NCBI RefSeq assembly: GCF_004138485.1
Contig: NZ_RYEV01000008.1
Span: 1 to 64,000, forward strand
DNA: 64,000 nucleotides
Direction: 5' to 3'
From: Peristeroidobacter soli
GTDB taxonomy: Bacteria > Pseudomonadota > Gammaproteobacteria > Steroidobacterales > Steroidobacteraceae
The notes under the pieces are model-generated. The model worked only from the letters and a program-made list of their open reading frames with translations, ran no database searches and had not been told where the DNA came from. Shown in pieces: positions 1 through 9,338 of this stretch (the stretch's first letter is position 1; every line of letters begins with the position of its first letter). The position numbers and the translations under genes are program-made.

Positions 1-109
1 TCGTCCCGGCACCGGGCGCCGCCCGTCGCGCAGTGCGCTCCTTGGCGCACGTCCATGGTGAGCCCTGCTGTTGCGGCCCCGTCCCTGTGCCGCAAAGCTG
101 CCGGGACGA
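1..109. other. Highly structured non-coding element at the left edge
   Basis: Bases 1-10 are the exact reverse complement of bases 100-109. Inside this outer helix lie three smaller perfect hairpins: 13-25 (5-bp stem), 33-50 (6-bp stem) and 71-95 (7-bp stem). That is a closed multi-branch fold. I do not recognise an RNA family, and the open frames here look like noise. The element may extend beyond the window. It could be a structured RNA, a terminator of an outside gene, or GC-rich coincidence. Confidence 0.3.
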
Positions 110-223
110 GGTAGGTCACTCCCGCCGACGCCGCGATGTCACTGCGCATTCGCGCGTGACTCTGCTCCGACCCTGCAACCCTTGGTGCGTGCCTTCGCGT
201 TGGCTCGTTGTAGAACCGGCGTT

Positions 224-247
224 GCGGCCGCGTTTGGGCGCGGCCGC
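224..247. terminator. GC-rich hairpin downstream of the cytochrome gene
   Basis: A perfect 9-bp stem (224-232 with 239-247) and a 6-base loop lie about 50 bases past the stop of the minus-strand cytochrome gene. There is no T-tract on either side, so it is at best a weak or Rho-assisted terminator. The rest of 110-296 holds no supportable gene. Confidence 0.3.
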
Positions 248-296
248 TCCGGGGTTGGCGTTTGAGTTGAGCTCGATCGTTGTTACTGACGCTCCG

Positions 297-2564
297 TTAA
301 AGCGATCTTCCAAACAACTGACATTGCGGCGGTTTGAATCCCTCCGGTGTCGGCGGGTCGCGATGAATCTTCAAATACTCGACCAGCGCGAACCGTTGCT
401 CATCCGTGAATTCCGGGCCAATGACGCCACTCGGTAGTGGGTTCGCCTTCGGATCCTGCAAATGTTTGCTCCAGGTCGCCGCGTCCGCGGCGAAGCCGTG
501 GCCGATGTTCCGATTGCCCGGAATGCTCGTGTCCAGCCAGAAACCGTCACCGTCGCCCTCCGCATCCGGCTCGGTCATATAACCGACGTGCACCGGATCG
601 AAGTCACGACGACCGACAAAGAACTTCTGATCTCTCTTCGACGGCGGCAACAGCATTTGATACAGCGATGGCACCGAACCGTTGTGCAGGAACGGCGGCG
701 TGGCCCACACGCCCTGCAGCGGTCGCGGCTTGTAGCCTGAGATCTGTTGCGGCAGGTCCAACGCGCCGAAGCCTTCCAGACATTGCTGAGTCGCGTAGTC
801 GATGCCGTAATCCGCATAGAAGCGGTTCTTGATCAGAATACCGACCAGATTCAAAGCCAGCCCTTCGCTCAGCTTGCTGACATCCAGACCGCCGACCGTC
901 TGCTCGATATTGCCCGAGCCGTTGCGCACGTCCCAAAGCAGATTGAGCGTGTGGCAATCGAGTCCGCAGTCGAGTCCGTCGTCCGGTTGAGTGGTCGATA
1001 CCACCGGCATCGGCGACAGCAATGTTTCCAACGCCGCGTCGATGGCCTCGAAGCTTTCATGCGGCAGGCTCGGCGTGGCATTCGCGTCGGGGTCGGGATA
1101 GCTTTCGAGCAACGCCGGCAGATCACCCAGCGGCAATTGTTGCTCGCCGCGCAAGCGAACGACCTCGCGCAGACGGAAGCGAGCGTCGCGAGCCAGGGAA
1201 CGAACCAGCAACGGCCGAAGCGCGTCGGCGAGTTGAGCGTTCGTCAGGCCCGTCGTCGAAAGATTGTAACGGCGCTCCATGAAACCCTTGGCCGCGTTCG
1301 GATCGGTGCCGATGTGTTCCAGCGGAATCACTTCGATGCGCCATTCCACTTCGGGGAACGGCTTGAGCGGCGCGCTCGCCTGCTGACGAGCGGCATCGGA
1401 TACGTGCGGGCCGTGGCAGCCGCGGCAGTATTGTTCGAACAGCCTGGAGCCTTGCTCGGCCTTGGCGGTGTCGATCGCACCAAGGATGTGCTCCGGCCAC
1501 GTCGGCGGTGCGAGCTGTTGCAGAGTGTGTTCGATACGTTGCAGGCCGGCGATGTTGACACTGCTGCGGAATCGATGATCGGCCGGCAGCGGCTCATTCA
1601 TCGCACTTCGCAGCGGCGAGATGGCGCCGACGCCCAGCGCTTCGCCAATATTTCTTGCCAGCGGCTGCGCGACCGAGCCGTTGTACTGCACCCAGTCGAA
1701 CTTCCAGATGTTCCACAGATAGGGATAGCTGACCGGCGCGTCGCCGACCTGGTAATTGCCGGGCGCCAGGTGATCGCCGAACGCCGTGTTGCCGATGCGG
1801 CCCAGCGCATCGGTGCGGCCGAAGCCCTCGTGCACCGGATACAGTTTGCGCAGCGGATTGTTCTGGCCGCTGCCGAGCATGGCTTTGATCGTGTCCCACA
1901 GCGCCGACTTCAATTCCGGCTTGGCTTTCGGATAGCCCGGGCCGAGCACCCGCTGCGCGAAACGATCGAACTTCCACGGCTTCACGACGGTATCGACCAG
2001 TGACGCAAGCAATACCGGGGCGAAGCTGCCGCGAGACATGTCGGTGAAGGCGTGCATGGCCTGACCGCCGTCGATGCGCATCGCGATGGTGCGATCGTCC
2101 TTGGTGTAGTGGATCTCGCCGGTGTGGCAGGCGGCGCACGTGACGTCGAGCACGTACTCGCCGATCGAGGGATCGAAGTGCTTGGTGAAGCCGATGGGCA
2201 GCTGGTCCGGATTGGCCTCGCTCGGCGCCGGGTCGACCAGGAACCGGTACTTGCGCATGTGATCGGGGTTGGCGAAGCGCTCGCTCGAGAACGGCAGCTC
2301 CAGATGCACGAACCAGTCGTAACGCATCGCGCCGGTGGAGGCGCCCTGCGGCATCGAAGTGCCCTGCGCCGTGTAGTAGTAGGTCTGGCGCTGCTCGGTG
2401 TTCTGGCCTTCGCCCCAGTGCTGATCCAGCCACACGTACTCGTCAACAGGCTCCAGCGCGGGGATGGTGTGGACCGGCCACAGCACGAACCAAAGGAACC
2501 CCGCCACCGCCGCCACGCCGCCGATCAGCAGCAGCGCGAGCACCCATCGAAACAGCCGTCGCAT
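297..2564 (-). CDS. RoxA/cytochrome c peroxidase-like multi-heme c-type cytochrome
   Basis: Protein of 755 residues. An N-terminal membrane segment or uncleaved signal (about residues 8-28) places it in the periplasm, anchored or exported. It has two canonical heme c motifs, CAACH at 143-147 and CRGCH at 380-384, and a third, non-canonical CGLDCH (CX3CH) at 533-538. Near the C-terminus is the GVWATPPFLHNGSVPSL motif typical of the di-heme peroxidase/MauG/RoxA superfamily. RoxA members are oxygenases that cleave polyisoprene; peroxidase members reduce H2O2. The substrate here cannot be told from sequence. At 755 residues it is longer than RoxA (about 680). It is divergent from the diguanylate cyclase gene. 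Family is sure; exact role is open. Confidence 0.85.
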   Translation of the reverse strand: MRRLFRWVLALLLIGGVAAVAGFLWFVLWPVHTIPALEPVDEYVWLDQHWGEGQNTEQRQTYYYTAQGTSMPQGASTGAMRYDWFVHLELPFSSERFANPDHMRKYRFLVDPAPSEANPDQLPIGFTKHFDPSIGEYVLDVTCAACHTGEIHYTKDDRTIAMRIDGGQAMHAFTDMSRGSFAPVLLASLVDTVVKPWKFDRFAQRVLGPGYPKAKPELKSALWDTIKAMLGSGQNNPLRKLYPVHEGFGRTDALGRIGNTAFGDHLAPGNYQVGDAPVSYPYLWNIWKFDWVQYNGSVAQPLARNIGEALGVGAISPLRSAMNEPLPADHRFRSSVNIAGLQRIEHTLQQLAPPTWPEHILGAIDTAKAEQGSRLFEQYCRGCHGPHVSDAARQQASAPLKPFPEVEWRIEVIPLEHIGTDPNAAKGFMERRYNLSTTGLTNAQLADALRPLLVRSLARDARFRLREVVRLRGEQQLPLGDLPALLESYPDPDANATPSLPHESFEAIDAALETLLSPMPVVSTTQPDDGLDCGLDCHTLNLLWDVRNGSGNIEQTVGGLDVSKLSEGLALNLVGILIKNRFYADYGIDYATQQCLEGFGALDLPQQISGYKPRPLQGVWATPPFLHNGSVPSLYQMLLPPSKRDQKFFVGRRDFDPVHVGYMTEPDAEGDGDGFWLDTSIPGNRNIGHGFAADAATWSKHLQDPKANPLPSGVIGPEFTDEQRFALVEYLKIHRDPPTPEGFKPPQCQLFGRSL

Positions 2565-2760
2565 CGTTCGCTCCCTGTTGTGTTCTTGAAATTCGTTTCA
2601 CATCAGCCCGCGCGAAAGTTACCGACAGGCCCGCACCATGCCCGCAGACGACATCACAATTCCAATATTTCATGGCCGGCGAGGTCGCGGCTTTGATCGC
2701 GGTGTCGCATACTTCGCGCCGGTTTGTCGGGGCACACCGGATAGGGAGGAGATAGTGCCG

Positions 2761-4497
2761 ATGTCGCCGCTTCGAGTTGCCGTTTTCGCTGGGCGCCTGT
2801 TGCTGGCGCTGCTGCTGAGCGTAAGCGCGCATGCCGCCGATGCCGGCTCGACCGTGTTCGAGCTGCCCGCGGCCGAACGCATCTACCTCGAGGAGTTCAG
2901 TCGCCATGTCGACCTGCTCGAAGACCCGCAGGGCAAGCTGTCGCTCGACCGGGTGGTCCATTCGAGCTTTGCGCCGGGCAGTCTGAAGGCGGCCAACATC
3001 GGCTTCACCAGTTCGGTCTGGTGGGCGCGCGTCACATTTCGCAACTCCGGCCCGCGCGAGCGCGAGATCTTCCTGCGCCAGACCTACCCGTTGATCGATT
3101 ACCTGGACGTCTACGAGCAGCTGGGACCTGAGCAATGGCGCAGCCACGAGACCGGCGACCGCCGGCCTTTCGCGGCCCGCGACATCGCCCATCGCGACTT
3201 CGTGTTTCCGATCCATGTACCCGCGCAAGGCGAGCGCGTGGTGTACCTGCGCTATCAGTCGCAGGGCCCGATCGACATCAGCCTGTCGTTGTTCAGTTCA
3301 CCCGAGCTCTTGGAATCGCTCAGTCGTGAGCAGCTGGCTTACGGTATCTACTACGGTTGCGTGATCATGCTGCTGGTGTGGAGCAGTTTGGTGTTCATCG
3401 CCGTGCGCGACCGGGCTTTCCTGGCCTACTTCGCTTACGTGGGCACGTTCGGCTTGTACATGCTCATCCACAACGGGCTCGCGTATCAGTACCTGTGGCC
3501 GGAGAGCCCGCGTTGGGGCAACACGAGTCTGGTCGCCTTCATCAACATCGCGTTGTTCGCGGGGTTGCAGTTCTCGCGGATGATTCTGCGCGCGAAGGAA
3601 GTCACGCCACGTCTGGATCTGGCGGCGCGCGGGCTCCAGGCAGTCGCGGCTGCGTTGTTGCTGGCGGCGCCGTTCGTCCCCTATTCGGCCATCATTGCGC
3701 CGGTCGCTGGGCTGGTGCTGATCGGGGTGATCTTCATGCTGGTCATGGGCACGGCGGCCATGCTGCTGGGCTCGCGGCCGGCGCGCTTCTACGTCATTGC
3801 ATGGAGCTCATTCCTGTGCGGTTCGGTGGTCTTCCTGTTGAAGACGTTCGGCGTGTTGCCGCACACGTTCTTCACTCAGAACGGCTGGCAGATCGGCTCG
3901 CTGCTGGAAATGATCCTGCTGTCGATGACCTTGAGCACGCGCATGAACGAGCTGCAGCACCAGAGCCGGACCGATCCGCTCACGCTGCTCGGCAATCGCC
4001 GTCTGTTCGACGACAAGCTTCCACAGGAATTCGCGCTGGCGCGCGAGGAGCAGAAGCCGCTGTCGTTGCTGGTGCTCGATGTCGATCACTTCAAGGGCTA
4101 CAACGACCGTCACGGCCACGCTCGCGGCGATCAGGCCATCAAAGCGGTCGCGAATGCGTTGCGTAAGTTCGGCCGCAAGCCGTTCGTGGCCTGTCGTTAT
4201 GGCGGCGAAGAGTTCACCGTGATTCTGCCCGGCATCGATTGCAGCACCGCCTCGGTGATGAGCGAACGGTTGCGTCGGACGGTGGAAGAAACATTGCACG
4301 GCGATCTGGCGATCACCATCAGCGTCGGCTATGCATGCCTGTCGCGCGGCGACTTCGAGAACGCCGAGAAGCTGTTCGAGGCGGCCGACTCGGCGCTGTA
4401 CCGGGCGAAGCAGGAAGGGCGCAATTGCGTGGTGGCGTTCCATGATCGCGCGCCAGAAGCGCAGGAGCCGCCGGTGCAACGGGCCGCTACCTCCTGA
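2761..4497 (+). CDS. 7TMR-DISM membrane receptor diguanylate cyclase (GGDEF)
   Basis: Makes cyclic di-GMP from GTP in response to a periplasmic or membrane cue. A signal peptide (about residues 1-25) is followed by a periplasmic 7TMR-DISMED2-type beta domain (about 30-180). Seven membrane helices (about 190-390) and a C-terminal GGDEF domain come next. The active-site loop reads GGEEF at about 481-485, so catalysis is expected. The ATG at 2761 is chosen because a GGGAGGAG ribosome site precedes it and it opens the signal peptide; an in-frame ATG at 2638 would add 41 unlikely residues. Its end overlaps the end of the next, convergent gene by 11 bases. Confidence 0.9.
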   Translation: MSPLRVAVFAGRLLLALLLSVSAHAADAGSTVFELPAAERIYLEEFSRHVDLLEDPQGKLSLDRVVHSSFAPGSLKAANIGFTSSVWWARVTFRNSGPREREIFLRQTYPLIDYLDVYEQLGPEQWRSHETGDRRPFAARDIAHRDFVFPIHVPAQGERVVYLRYQSQGPIDISLSLFSSPELLESLSREQLAYGIYYGCVIMLLVWSSLVFIAVRDRAFLAYFAYVGTFGLYMLIHNGLAYQYLWPESPRWGNTSLVAFINIALFAGLQFSRMILRAKEVTPRLDLAARGLQAVAAALLLAAPFVPYSAIIAPVAGLVLIGVIFMLVMGTAAMLLGSRPARFYVIAWSSFLCGSVVFLLKTFGVLPHTFFTQNGWQIGSLLEMILLSMTLSTRMNELQHQSRTDPLTLLGNRRLFDDKLPQEFALAREEQKPLSLLVLDVDHFKGYNDRHGHARGDQAIKAVANALRKFGRKPFVACRYGGEEFTVILPGIDCSTASVMSERLRRTVEETLHGDLAITISVGYACLSRGDFENAEKLFEAADSALYRAKQEGRNCVVAFHDRAPEAQEPPVQRAATS

Positions 4498-5014
4498 GCC
4501 AGTAGATCGCGAACACCAGGAACAGAATGATCAACAGCCGCAGAATGATCGGCGGCGTCAGGCGGGCTTTACGGCGCAGCGCGCGGCGGTGATAGGTCGC
4601 GATGGGCTGGTAACGCTCGTTGCGTGCCCAGGCCAATGCCGCGTCGGCGGCGATGAAATGCCCCGGCTCGGTATCGAACAACACACCGTCGGTCATGGCA
4701 GTCAAGGTGGCGGCGGCCGCGGTCGCGGCGTCCCGATCTGATGAGCGACCGCTGAAGCGCAGACTCGCGACCGTGTTGCGTGGGCCAATGGCCTTCGCAC
4801 CGGCGTCGCCGATTTCGAAGGTCGGCTCGGTGAACGACTCCAGGTAGTACTCGAAGCCCGTCCGGTCGTCGGGGCAGGGCAGATAACCGCTGTACGCGGC
4901 CGGCTCGAAGTCCGGGTTCAGCTCCACCTTGAAGCCGGCTTCGTGAATCGCACGAGCCCAGTCGGCGGCGGCCGGCAGGCGGGCGCGATCCAGGAATACG
5001 TTATAGGTGATCAC
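4487..5014 (-). CDS. Unknown protein with C-terminal membrane anchor
   Basis: About 175 residues from the GTG at 5014. A longer frame reaches 5065 but would run into the divergent sensor-kinase gene. The soluble N-terminal part has no motif I recognise. The C-terminus is basic, then strongly hydrophobic (a single helix ending in YWLRR), so it is probably a tail-anchored inner-membrane protein. Only 17 bases separate its start from the start of the sensor kinase, which suggests conserved pairing, but I cannot assign a function. Confidence 0.65.
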   Translation of the reverse strand: MITYNVFLDRARLPAAADWARAIHEAGFKVELNPDFEPAAYSGYLPCPDDRTGFEYYLESFTEPTFEIGDAGAKAIGPRNTVASLRFSGRSSDRDAATAAAATLTAMTDGVLFDTEPGHFIAADAALAWARNERYQPIATYHRRALRRKARLTPPIILRLLIILFLVFAIYWLRR

Positions 5015-5031
5015 TTGCGTATTATGCGGCC

Positions 5032-8000
5032 ATGATCTCGGGATGGGGGCTCCTGGTCGCTTCACTGGCCTACGTATGTGGCCTGTTCTTCATTGCGTGG
5101 TGGGGCGACCGCCGTCGTTTCTATCCCGATAACGCGCGGCTGCGGCCGCTGATCTACAGCCTGGCGCTGGCGGTTTACTGTTCGAGCTGGACCTTCTATG
5201 GCGCGGTCGGCAGCGCCGTGCGCGACGGTCTGGGGTATCTGCCCATCTATATCGGGCCCATGCTGGTGTTCCTGTTCCTGCTGCCGTTCTTCGAGCGGCT
5301 GGTGCGCATGGCCAAGCAGCAGAACGCCACCTCCATCTCCGACCTGCTCGCCGCCCGTTTCGGCCGTTCACCGCAGATCGCGGTTGCGGTCACGCTGATC
5401 GCGCTGACGGCCGCGATCCCCTACATCGCCCTGCAATTGAAGGCCATCTCGATGAGCATCGAGGTGCTGTCGGCCGGCGCGCCGGCGCAGAGCGTGGCCT
5501 GGTATCGAGATAGCGCGTTGCTGGTCGCGTTGATGCTGGCCTTGTTTTCGAGTCTGTTCGGCGCGCGACAGGTCGATGCGACCGAGCATCACCCCGGCAT
5601 GGTGCTGGCGGTGGCCGCGGAGTCGTTGGTGAAGTTGGTGGCATTGCTGTGTGTCGCGGTGTTCGCGCTCACGCAGCTCGATGGCGTCGCGCCGTTGATC
5701 GAAACGGTGCGACAGATGCCGGCAGGCGTGGACCATTCCATTTCCTTCATCACCCAGACGCTGTTGTCGCTGACGGCCATTTTTTGTTTGCCCCGGCAGT
5801 TTCAGATCGGCGTGGTGGAGTGCGCCGATGTCGAGGACGTTCGACACGCGCGCTGGTGGTTCTCGATGTACCTGGTGCTGATCAGCGTGGTGGTCGTGCC
5901 CATCGCCGCGGCGGCCATCGCGGCCGGGGGTTCGGTCGCGCCGGATTCGTTCTTGCTGTGGCTGCCGCTCAGTGCCGGACACGATTGGCTGGCGTTGCTC
6001 GCGTATCTCGGCGGCTTCTCGGCGGCGACCGGCATGGTCATCGTCGCGACCGTCGCGCTGGCCACAATGGTCAGCAACGATCTGGTGCTGCCAGTGATCT
6101 GGCGCTGGCGGCCGCCGTCGCTGGGCGATCGCAGCCTGGCGTCGGGCGGCATTCTTTGGATCCGGCGCGCCGCCATTCTGGTCATCCTGCTGGTCGCTTT
6201 CGCGTTTTTCCGGGTGGTGCCGAATGGTTCGAGTCTCGCGTCCATCGGCTTGCTGGCATTCGCAGCCGTCGCGCAGTTCGCGCCCGCCGTCGTCAGTGCC
6301 GTGTATTGGTCGGGCGCGAGTCGAGCCGGAGTGCTTGCCGGGCTGTGCGGAGGATTTTTGATTTGGGTCTACACGCTGTTGTTGCCGACCTTCGCAGGTG
6401 CGGACGGCATGATGCCCTCGTGGATCACGGCCGGGCCGTTCGGCATCGGCGTGCTCGCGCCTCATTCCTTATTGGGATTCGCCGGACCCGACGCGCTCAC
6501 TCACGGCGTGTTCTGGTCGCTGCTCGTGAACATTGCGACGCTGGTGGGGGTGTCGTTGTACTCGCCGCCGGCCATCGGCGAGCGATTGCAGCTTGCGCCG
6601 CGTATCGCGGGCGCCGATGCGCGTCGAGCGAAGTTGTTGCCAGGTTCGGCGACGATTGCCGACCTGCAAATGCTCGCCGAGCGGCTGCTCGGACCGGTCG
6701 CGGCACGCTCCTGGTTCGAGCGTTATAAACAGGAACACGAGCGCGACTACTCGCCGACTCAGCGCGCCGATGTTGGATTGTTACAAGGCCTGGAGCGTGA
6801 GCTCGCGGGTGCGCTCGGCGCAGCGTCCGCGCGCATGGTGTTGACCAGCGCACTTCGAGGCGCCGGCCTGCAATTCAGCGAAGTCGTCACGCTGTTCGAC
6901 GAGGCGTCGCAGAAGCTGCGCTTCAACCGCGAAATGCTCGAAGCCATGATGGAGAACATGCCGCAGGGGATCAGCGTCGTCGACGCGGAAATGCGCCTGG
7001 TGGCTTGGAATCGTCGCTACGTCGAGTTGCTCGACTATCCGCCGGAGCTGATGCGGGCCGGTCGGCCCATTGCCGATCTGATGAGATACAACGCCGCGCG
7101 TGGCTGGTACGGGCCGGGCGATGCTGAGACGCATGTCGAGAAGCGGCTGGCTCACATGCGCGCGGGCTCACCCCATCTGTCCGAACGACGGCGCGGCGAC
7201 GGTCGTGTGATCGAAGTGCGTGGGCAGCCGCTGCCTGACGGCGGTTACGTCAGCACCTTCAACGACGTGACGACTTACAAACACGTCGAAGACGAGCTGC
7301 GCGAAATCAACGAAACATTGGAACAACGCGTCGTCGAACGAACCCAGCAATTGGCCGAAGCGACGGCGGTGGCGGAGAAGGCCAACCTGGGCAAGACGCG
7401 TTTCCTGGCGGCGGCCAGCCATGACTTGTTACAACCGTTGAATGCCGCGCGCCTGTTCAACGCGGCCCTGCGCGGTCAGGCGAATCAGTTGGCGCACCCG
7501 CAGGTCGTGCAGTTGGCCGATCGAGTGGAGAACTCGCTGCACGCAGCCGAAGAGTTGCTCGACGGTCTGCTCGATATCTCGCGGCTGGACTCGGGCGCGA
7601 TTCAGCCGGAGCTGTGTGATTTCTCCGCCGGTACGTTGTTGGACTCGCTGAGAGAACAATTCGCACCGGTAGCCGCGCAGCGGAATCTCGAATTGCGAGT
7701 GCATTCGACCCGCGTGCAGGTGTTCACCGATCAGCGGATGCTGCGTCGGGTGTTACAGAACTTGATCAGCAACGCTTTGCGTTACACACGCAGCGGGCGG
7801 GTCGTCGTCGGCGTTCGTCGCCGGGCAGATGGGCAAGTCGAGTTTCAAGTGATGGATACGGGCCCGGGCATCGCCGCTGAAAGTCAGAGTGTGATCTTCG
7901 AAGAGTTCCGACGGCTCGACCAGCAGTCGCCTTGGGGAGAGCGCGGTCTCGGCCTGGGCTTGTCCATCTGCGATCGTATCGTTCACATTCTGCAGACCCG

Positions 8001-8535
8001 ACTCATCTTGCGCTCGATTCCAGGCAAAGGCAGCGCATTCAGCGTCCGCGTGGCGCGTGGCAGGGGCATCACTCGCGAGCCAGTGACGGCGTCCGCACCC
8101 ATCCCGAGCGGCGCAGGATTGCGCGGCCTGCGCGTTTTGTGTGTCGAGGACGATCCCAACATTCTCGACGCCATGCGTGAGTTGCTGACGCGCTGGGGCA
8201 TCGAAGTGCTCTGTGTCGCCACGGCCGAGCAGGCGCGAGAGATCTTGAAGACACAGCCGATGGATCTGGTGCTCGCCGACTATCACCTCGGCGGCGAGCC
8301 GATGGGCCTGGACGTGCTGGATGAGCTGGTCCCGAGAGAAGCCGCGCGAATGCGCACCGGTGCGTTGGTCACTGCCGATGGCACAGCTGCTCTGGCTCAA
8401 CGCGCGAGTGCGCTGGGATTCCAGGTTTTGCGTAAACCGCTGCGCCCCGCGGCTTTGCGGGCGCTGATCGTCGCGCTTACTGCTGATCCAGCGAGAGTCG
8501 CTGTGCCAGCAGCACGGCTTGCGTCCGATTGCTGA
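5032..8535 (+). CDS. SSF (PutP-like) transporter-fused hybrid sensor histidine kinase, CrbS-like
   Basis: Protein of 1167 residues. An N-terminal sodium:solute symporter domain with about 13 helices (residues 1-510) is followed by a STAC-like linker (about 536-606), a PAS domain (about 636-743) and a coiled coil. Then come HisKA with the phospho-acceptor His near residue 797 (ASHDLLQPL), HATPase (about 900-1010) and a C-terminal receiver with its Asp near 1083 (ADYHLGG). CrbS, MxtR and CbrA have this architecture; CrbS-type kinases sense a metabolite linked to acetate or carbon flux and act through a LuxR-type regulator. That partner lies directly downstream and convergent. The last 59 bases overlap the regulator gene tail to tail. 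Confidence 0.9.
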   Translation: MISGWGLLVASLAYVCGLFFIAWWGDRRRFYPDNARLRPLIYSLALAVYCSSWTFYGAVGSAVRDGLGYLPIYIGPMLVFLFLLPFFERLVRMAKQQNATSISDLLAARFGRSPQIAVAVTLIALTAAIPYIALQLKAISMSIEVLSAGAPAQSVAWYRDSALLVALMLALFSSLFGARQVDATEHHPGMVLAVAAESLVKLVALLCVAVFALTQLDGVAPLIETVRQMPAGVDHSISFITQTLLSLTAIFCLPRQFQIGVVECADVEDVRHARWWFSMYLVLISVVVVPIAAAAIAAGGSVAPDSFLLWLPLSAGHDWLALLAYLGGFSAATGMVIVATVALATMVSNDLVLPVIWRWRPPSLGDRSLASGGILWIRRAAILVILLVAFAFFRVVPNGSSLASIGLLAFAAVAQFAPAVVSAVYWSGASRAGVLAGLCGGFLIWVYTLLLPTFAGADGMMPSWITAGPFGIGVLAPHSLLGFAGPDALTHGVFWSLLVNIATLVGVSLYSPPAIGERLQLAPRIAGADARRAKLLPGSATIADLQMLAERLLGPVAARSWFERYKQEHERDYSPTQRADVGLLQGLERELAGALGAASARMVLTSALRGAGLQFSEVVTLFDEASQKLRFNREMLEAMMENMPQGISVVDAEMRLVAWNRRYVELLDYPPELMRAGRPIADLMRYNAARGWYGPGDAETHVEKRLAHMRAGSPHLSERRRGDGRVIEVRGQPLPDGGYVSTFNDVTTYKHVEDELREINETLEQRVVERTQQLAEATAVAEKANLGKTRFLAAASHDLLQPLNAARLFNAALRGQANQLAHPQVVQLADRVENSLHAAEELLDGLLDISRLDSGAIQPELCDFSAGTLLDSLREQFAPVAAQRNLELRVHSTRVQVFTDQRMLRRVLQNLISNALRYTRSGRVVVGVRRRADGQVEFQVMDTGPGIAAESQSVIFEEFRRLDQQSPWGERGLGLGLSICDRIVHILQTRLILRSIPGKGSAFSVRVARGRGITREPVTASAPIPSGAGLRGLRVLCVEDDPNILDAMRELLTRWGIEVLCVATAEQAREILKTQPMDLVLADYHLGGEPMGLDVLDELVPREAARMRTGALVTADGTAALAQRASALGFQVLRKPLRPAALRALIVALTADPARVAVPAARLASDC

Positions 8536-9127
8536 CGCCGAGCTTCTGCATTACCGCGCTCACGTGTGCCTTCACCGTCGCTTCGGACACATCCAATTCC
8601 ACCGCGATCTGCTTGTTCAGCAGACCTGATGACAGCATCGACAGCACCCGAAACTGCTGCGGCGTGAGCGTGGCGAGCAAGGCGGTTGCGTCGATCTCTT
8701 GCTGATCCAGCGGCGTTGGATCGCTACCTGTCATCGCTGACGCGGGCAGCCAGGTGTCGCCACCGAGCACCGTGCGTAATGCGGTGACGATGACGTCGAT
8801 GGAAGCCGACTTGGGCACGAACGCGGCGGCGCCATGTCCCAGGGCACGCTGCATGATGCGTCGGTCCTCGCGGGCTGAGATCACCACGATGGGCACGGTC
8901 GGAAAATTCGCCCGGGCCTGGACCAGCGCGTTGAAGCCTTGCGCGCCCGGCATGTTCAGGTCCAGCAGCAATAGCTCGGGATCGGGATGGGCATCGAGCG
9001 CCGCGAACAGGGAGTGCACGGTGTCGGCCTCGACGATTTGAGCGCCGGGAACGGCCTGGGCCACCGCGAGCTTCAAGGCGTCACGAAACAGGGGGTGGTC
9101 GTCGGCGATCAGAACGGCGCGCTTCAT
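8477..9127 (-). CDS. LuxR/NarL-family response regulator, CrbR/ErdR-like
   Basis: Protein of 216 residues starting at the ATG at 9127 (MKRAVLIADDH); the longer frame to 9451 is not needed. The N-terminal receiver has the acidic DD pair and the phospho-Asp in LLLDLNMPG. The C-terminal LuxR helix-turn-helix (about residues 150-210) includes SEATVKAHVSAVMQKLGV. It is the expected DNA-binding partner of the symporter-fused kinase with which it overlaps. In Vibrio and Pseudomonas this pair type activates acs and transport genes. Divergent from it, across an inverted-repeat region, are a porin and a transporter gene, which are likely targets. Confidence 0.88.
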   Translation of the reverse strand: MKRAVLIADDHPLFRDALKLAVAQAVPGAQIVEADTVHSLFAALDAHPDPELLLLDLNMPGAQGFNALVQARANFPTVPIVVISAREDRRIMQRALGHGAAAFVPKSASIDVIVTALRTVLGGDTWLPASAMTGSDPTPLDQQEIDATALLATLTPQQFRVLSMLSSGLLNKQIAVELDVSEATVKAHVSAVMQKLGVSNRTQAVLLAQRLSLDQQ

Positions 9128-9231
9128 TGCGCGCGCAATACTCCATGCTTGTGTCACTTGCGGCAACTCCATTGCGCAAGACTGATGATTCCCGACGTGC
9201 CAAGCCTGCAGCCAGGACGCGCCGCTCACTA

Positions 9232-9274
9232 TTCGACTTTGGTCGAATGGCGCCGCCGCCGGCTTCGACCAAAG
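9232..9274. promoter_or_regulatory. Operator-like inverted repeats between regulator and porin
   Basis: TTCGAC-TTTG-GTCGAA at 9232-9247 is a perfect dyad. CTTTGGTCGAA at 9237-9247 recurs as its exact reverse complement at 9264-9274. The three TTCGAC half-sites sit about 65-105 bases upstream of the porin start and in the shared divergent region with the response-regulator gene. This fits a binding site for that regulator, but no consensus is known to me that would confirm it. Confidence 0.45.
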
Positions 9275-9338
9275 ATGAATGGCCGGTCCACGAGCCGTGC
9301 GCGCATGCTCGCGCCGACTTGTCATCGGGGGATGGACA

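Noticed and set aside
747-2003. 418-codon plus-strand frame inside the cytochrome gene
   Set aside because: Antisense to heme motifs and the conserved peroxidase segment, with no own start signals.
5368-6465. 365-codon minus-strand frame inside the sensor kinase gene
   Set aside because: Lies opposite the membrane helices of the symporter domain, which explains its Arg/Gln/His bias.
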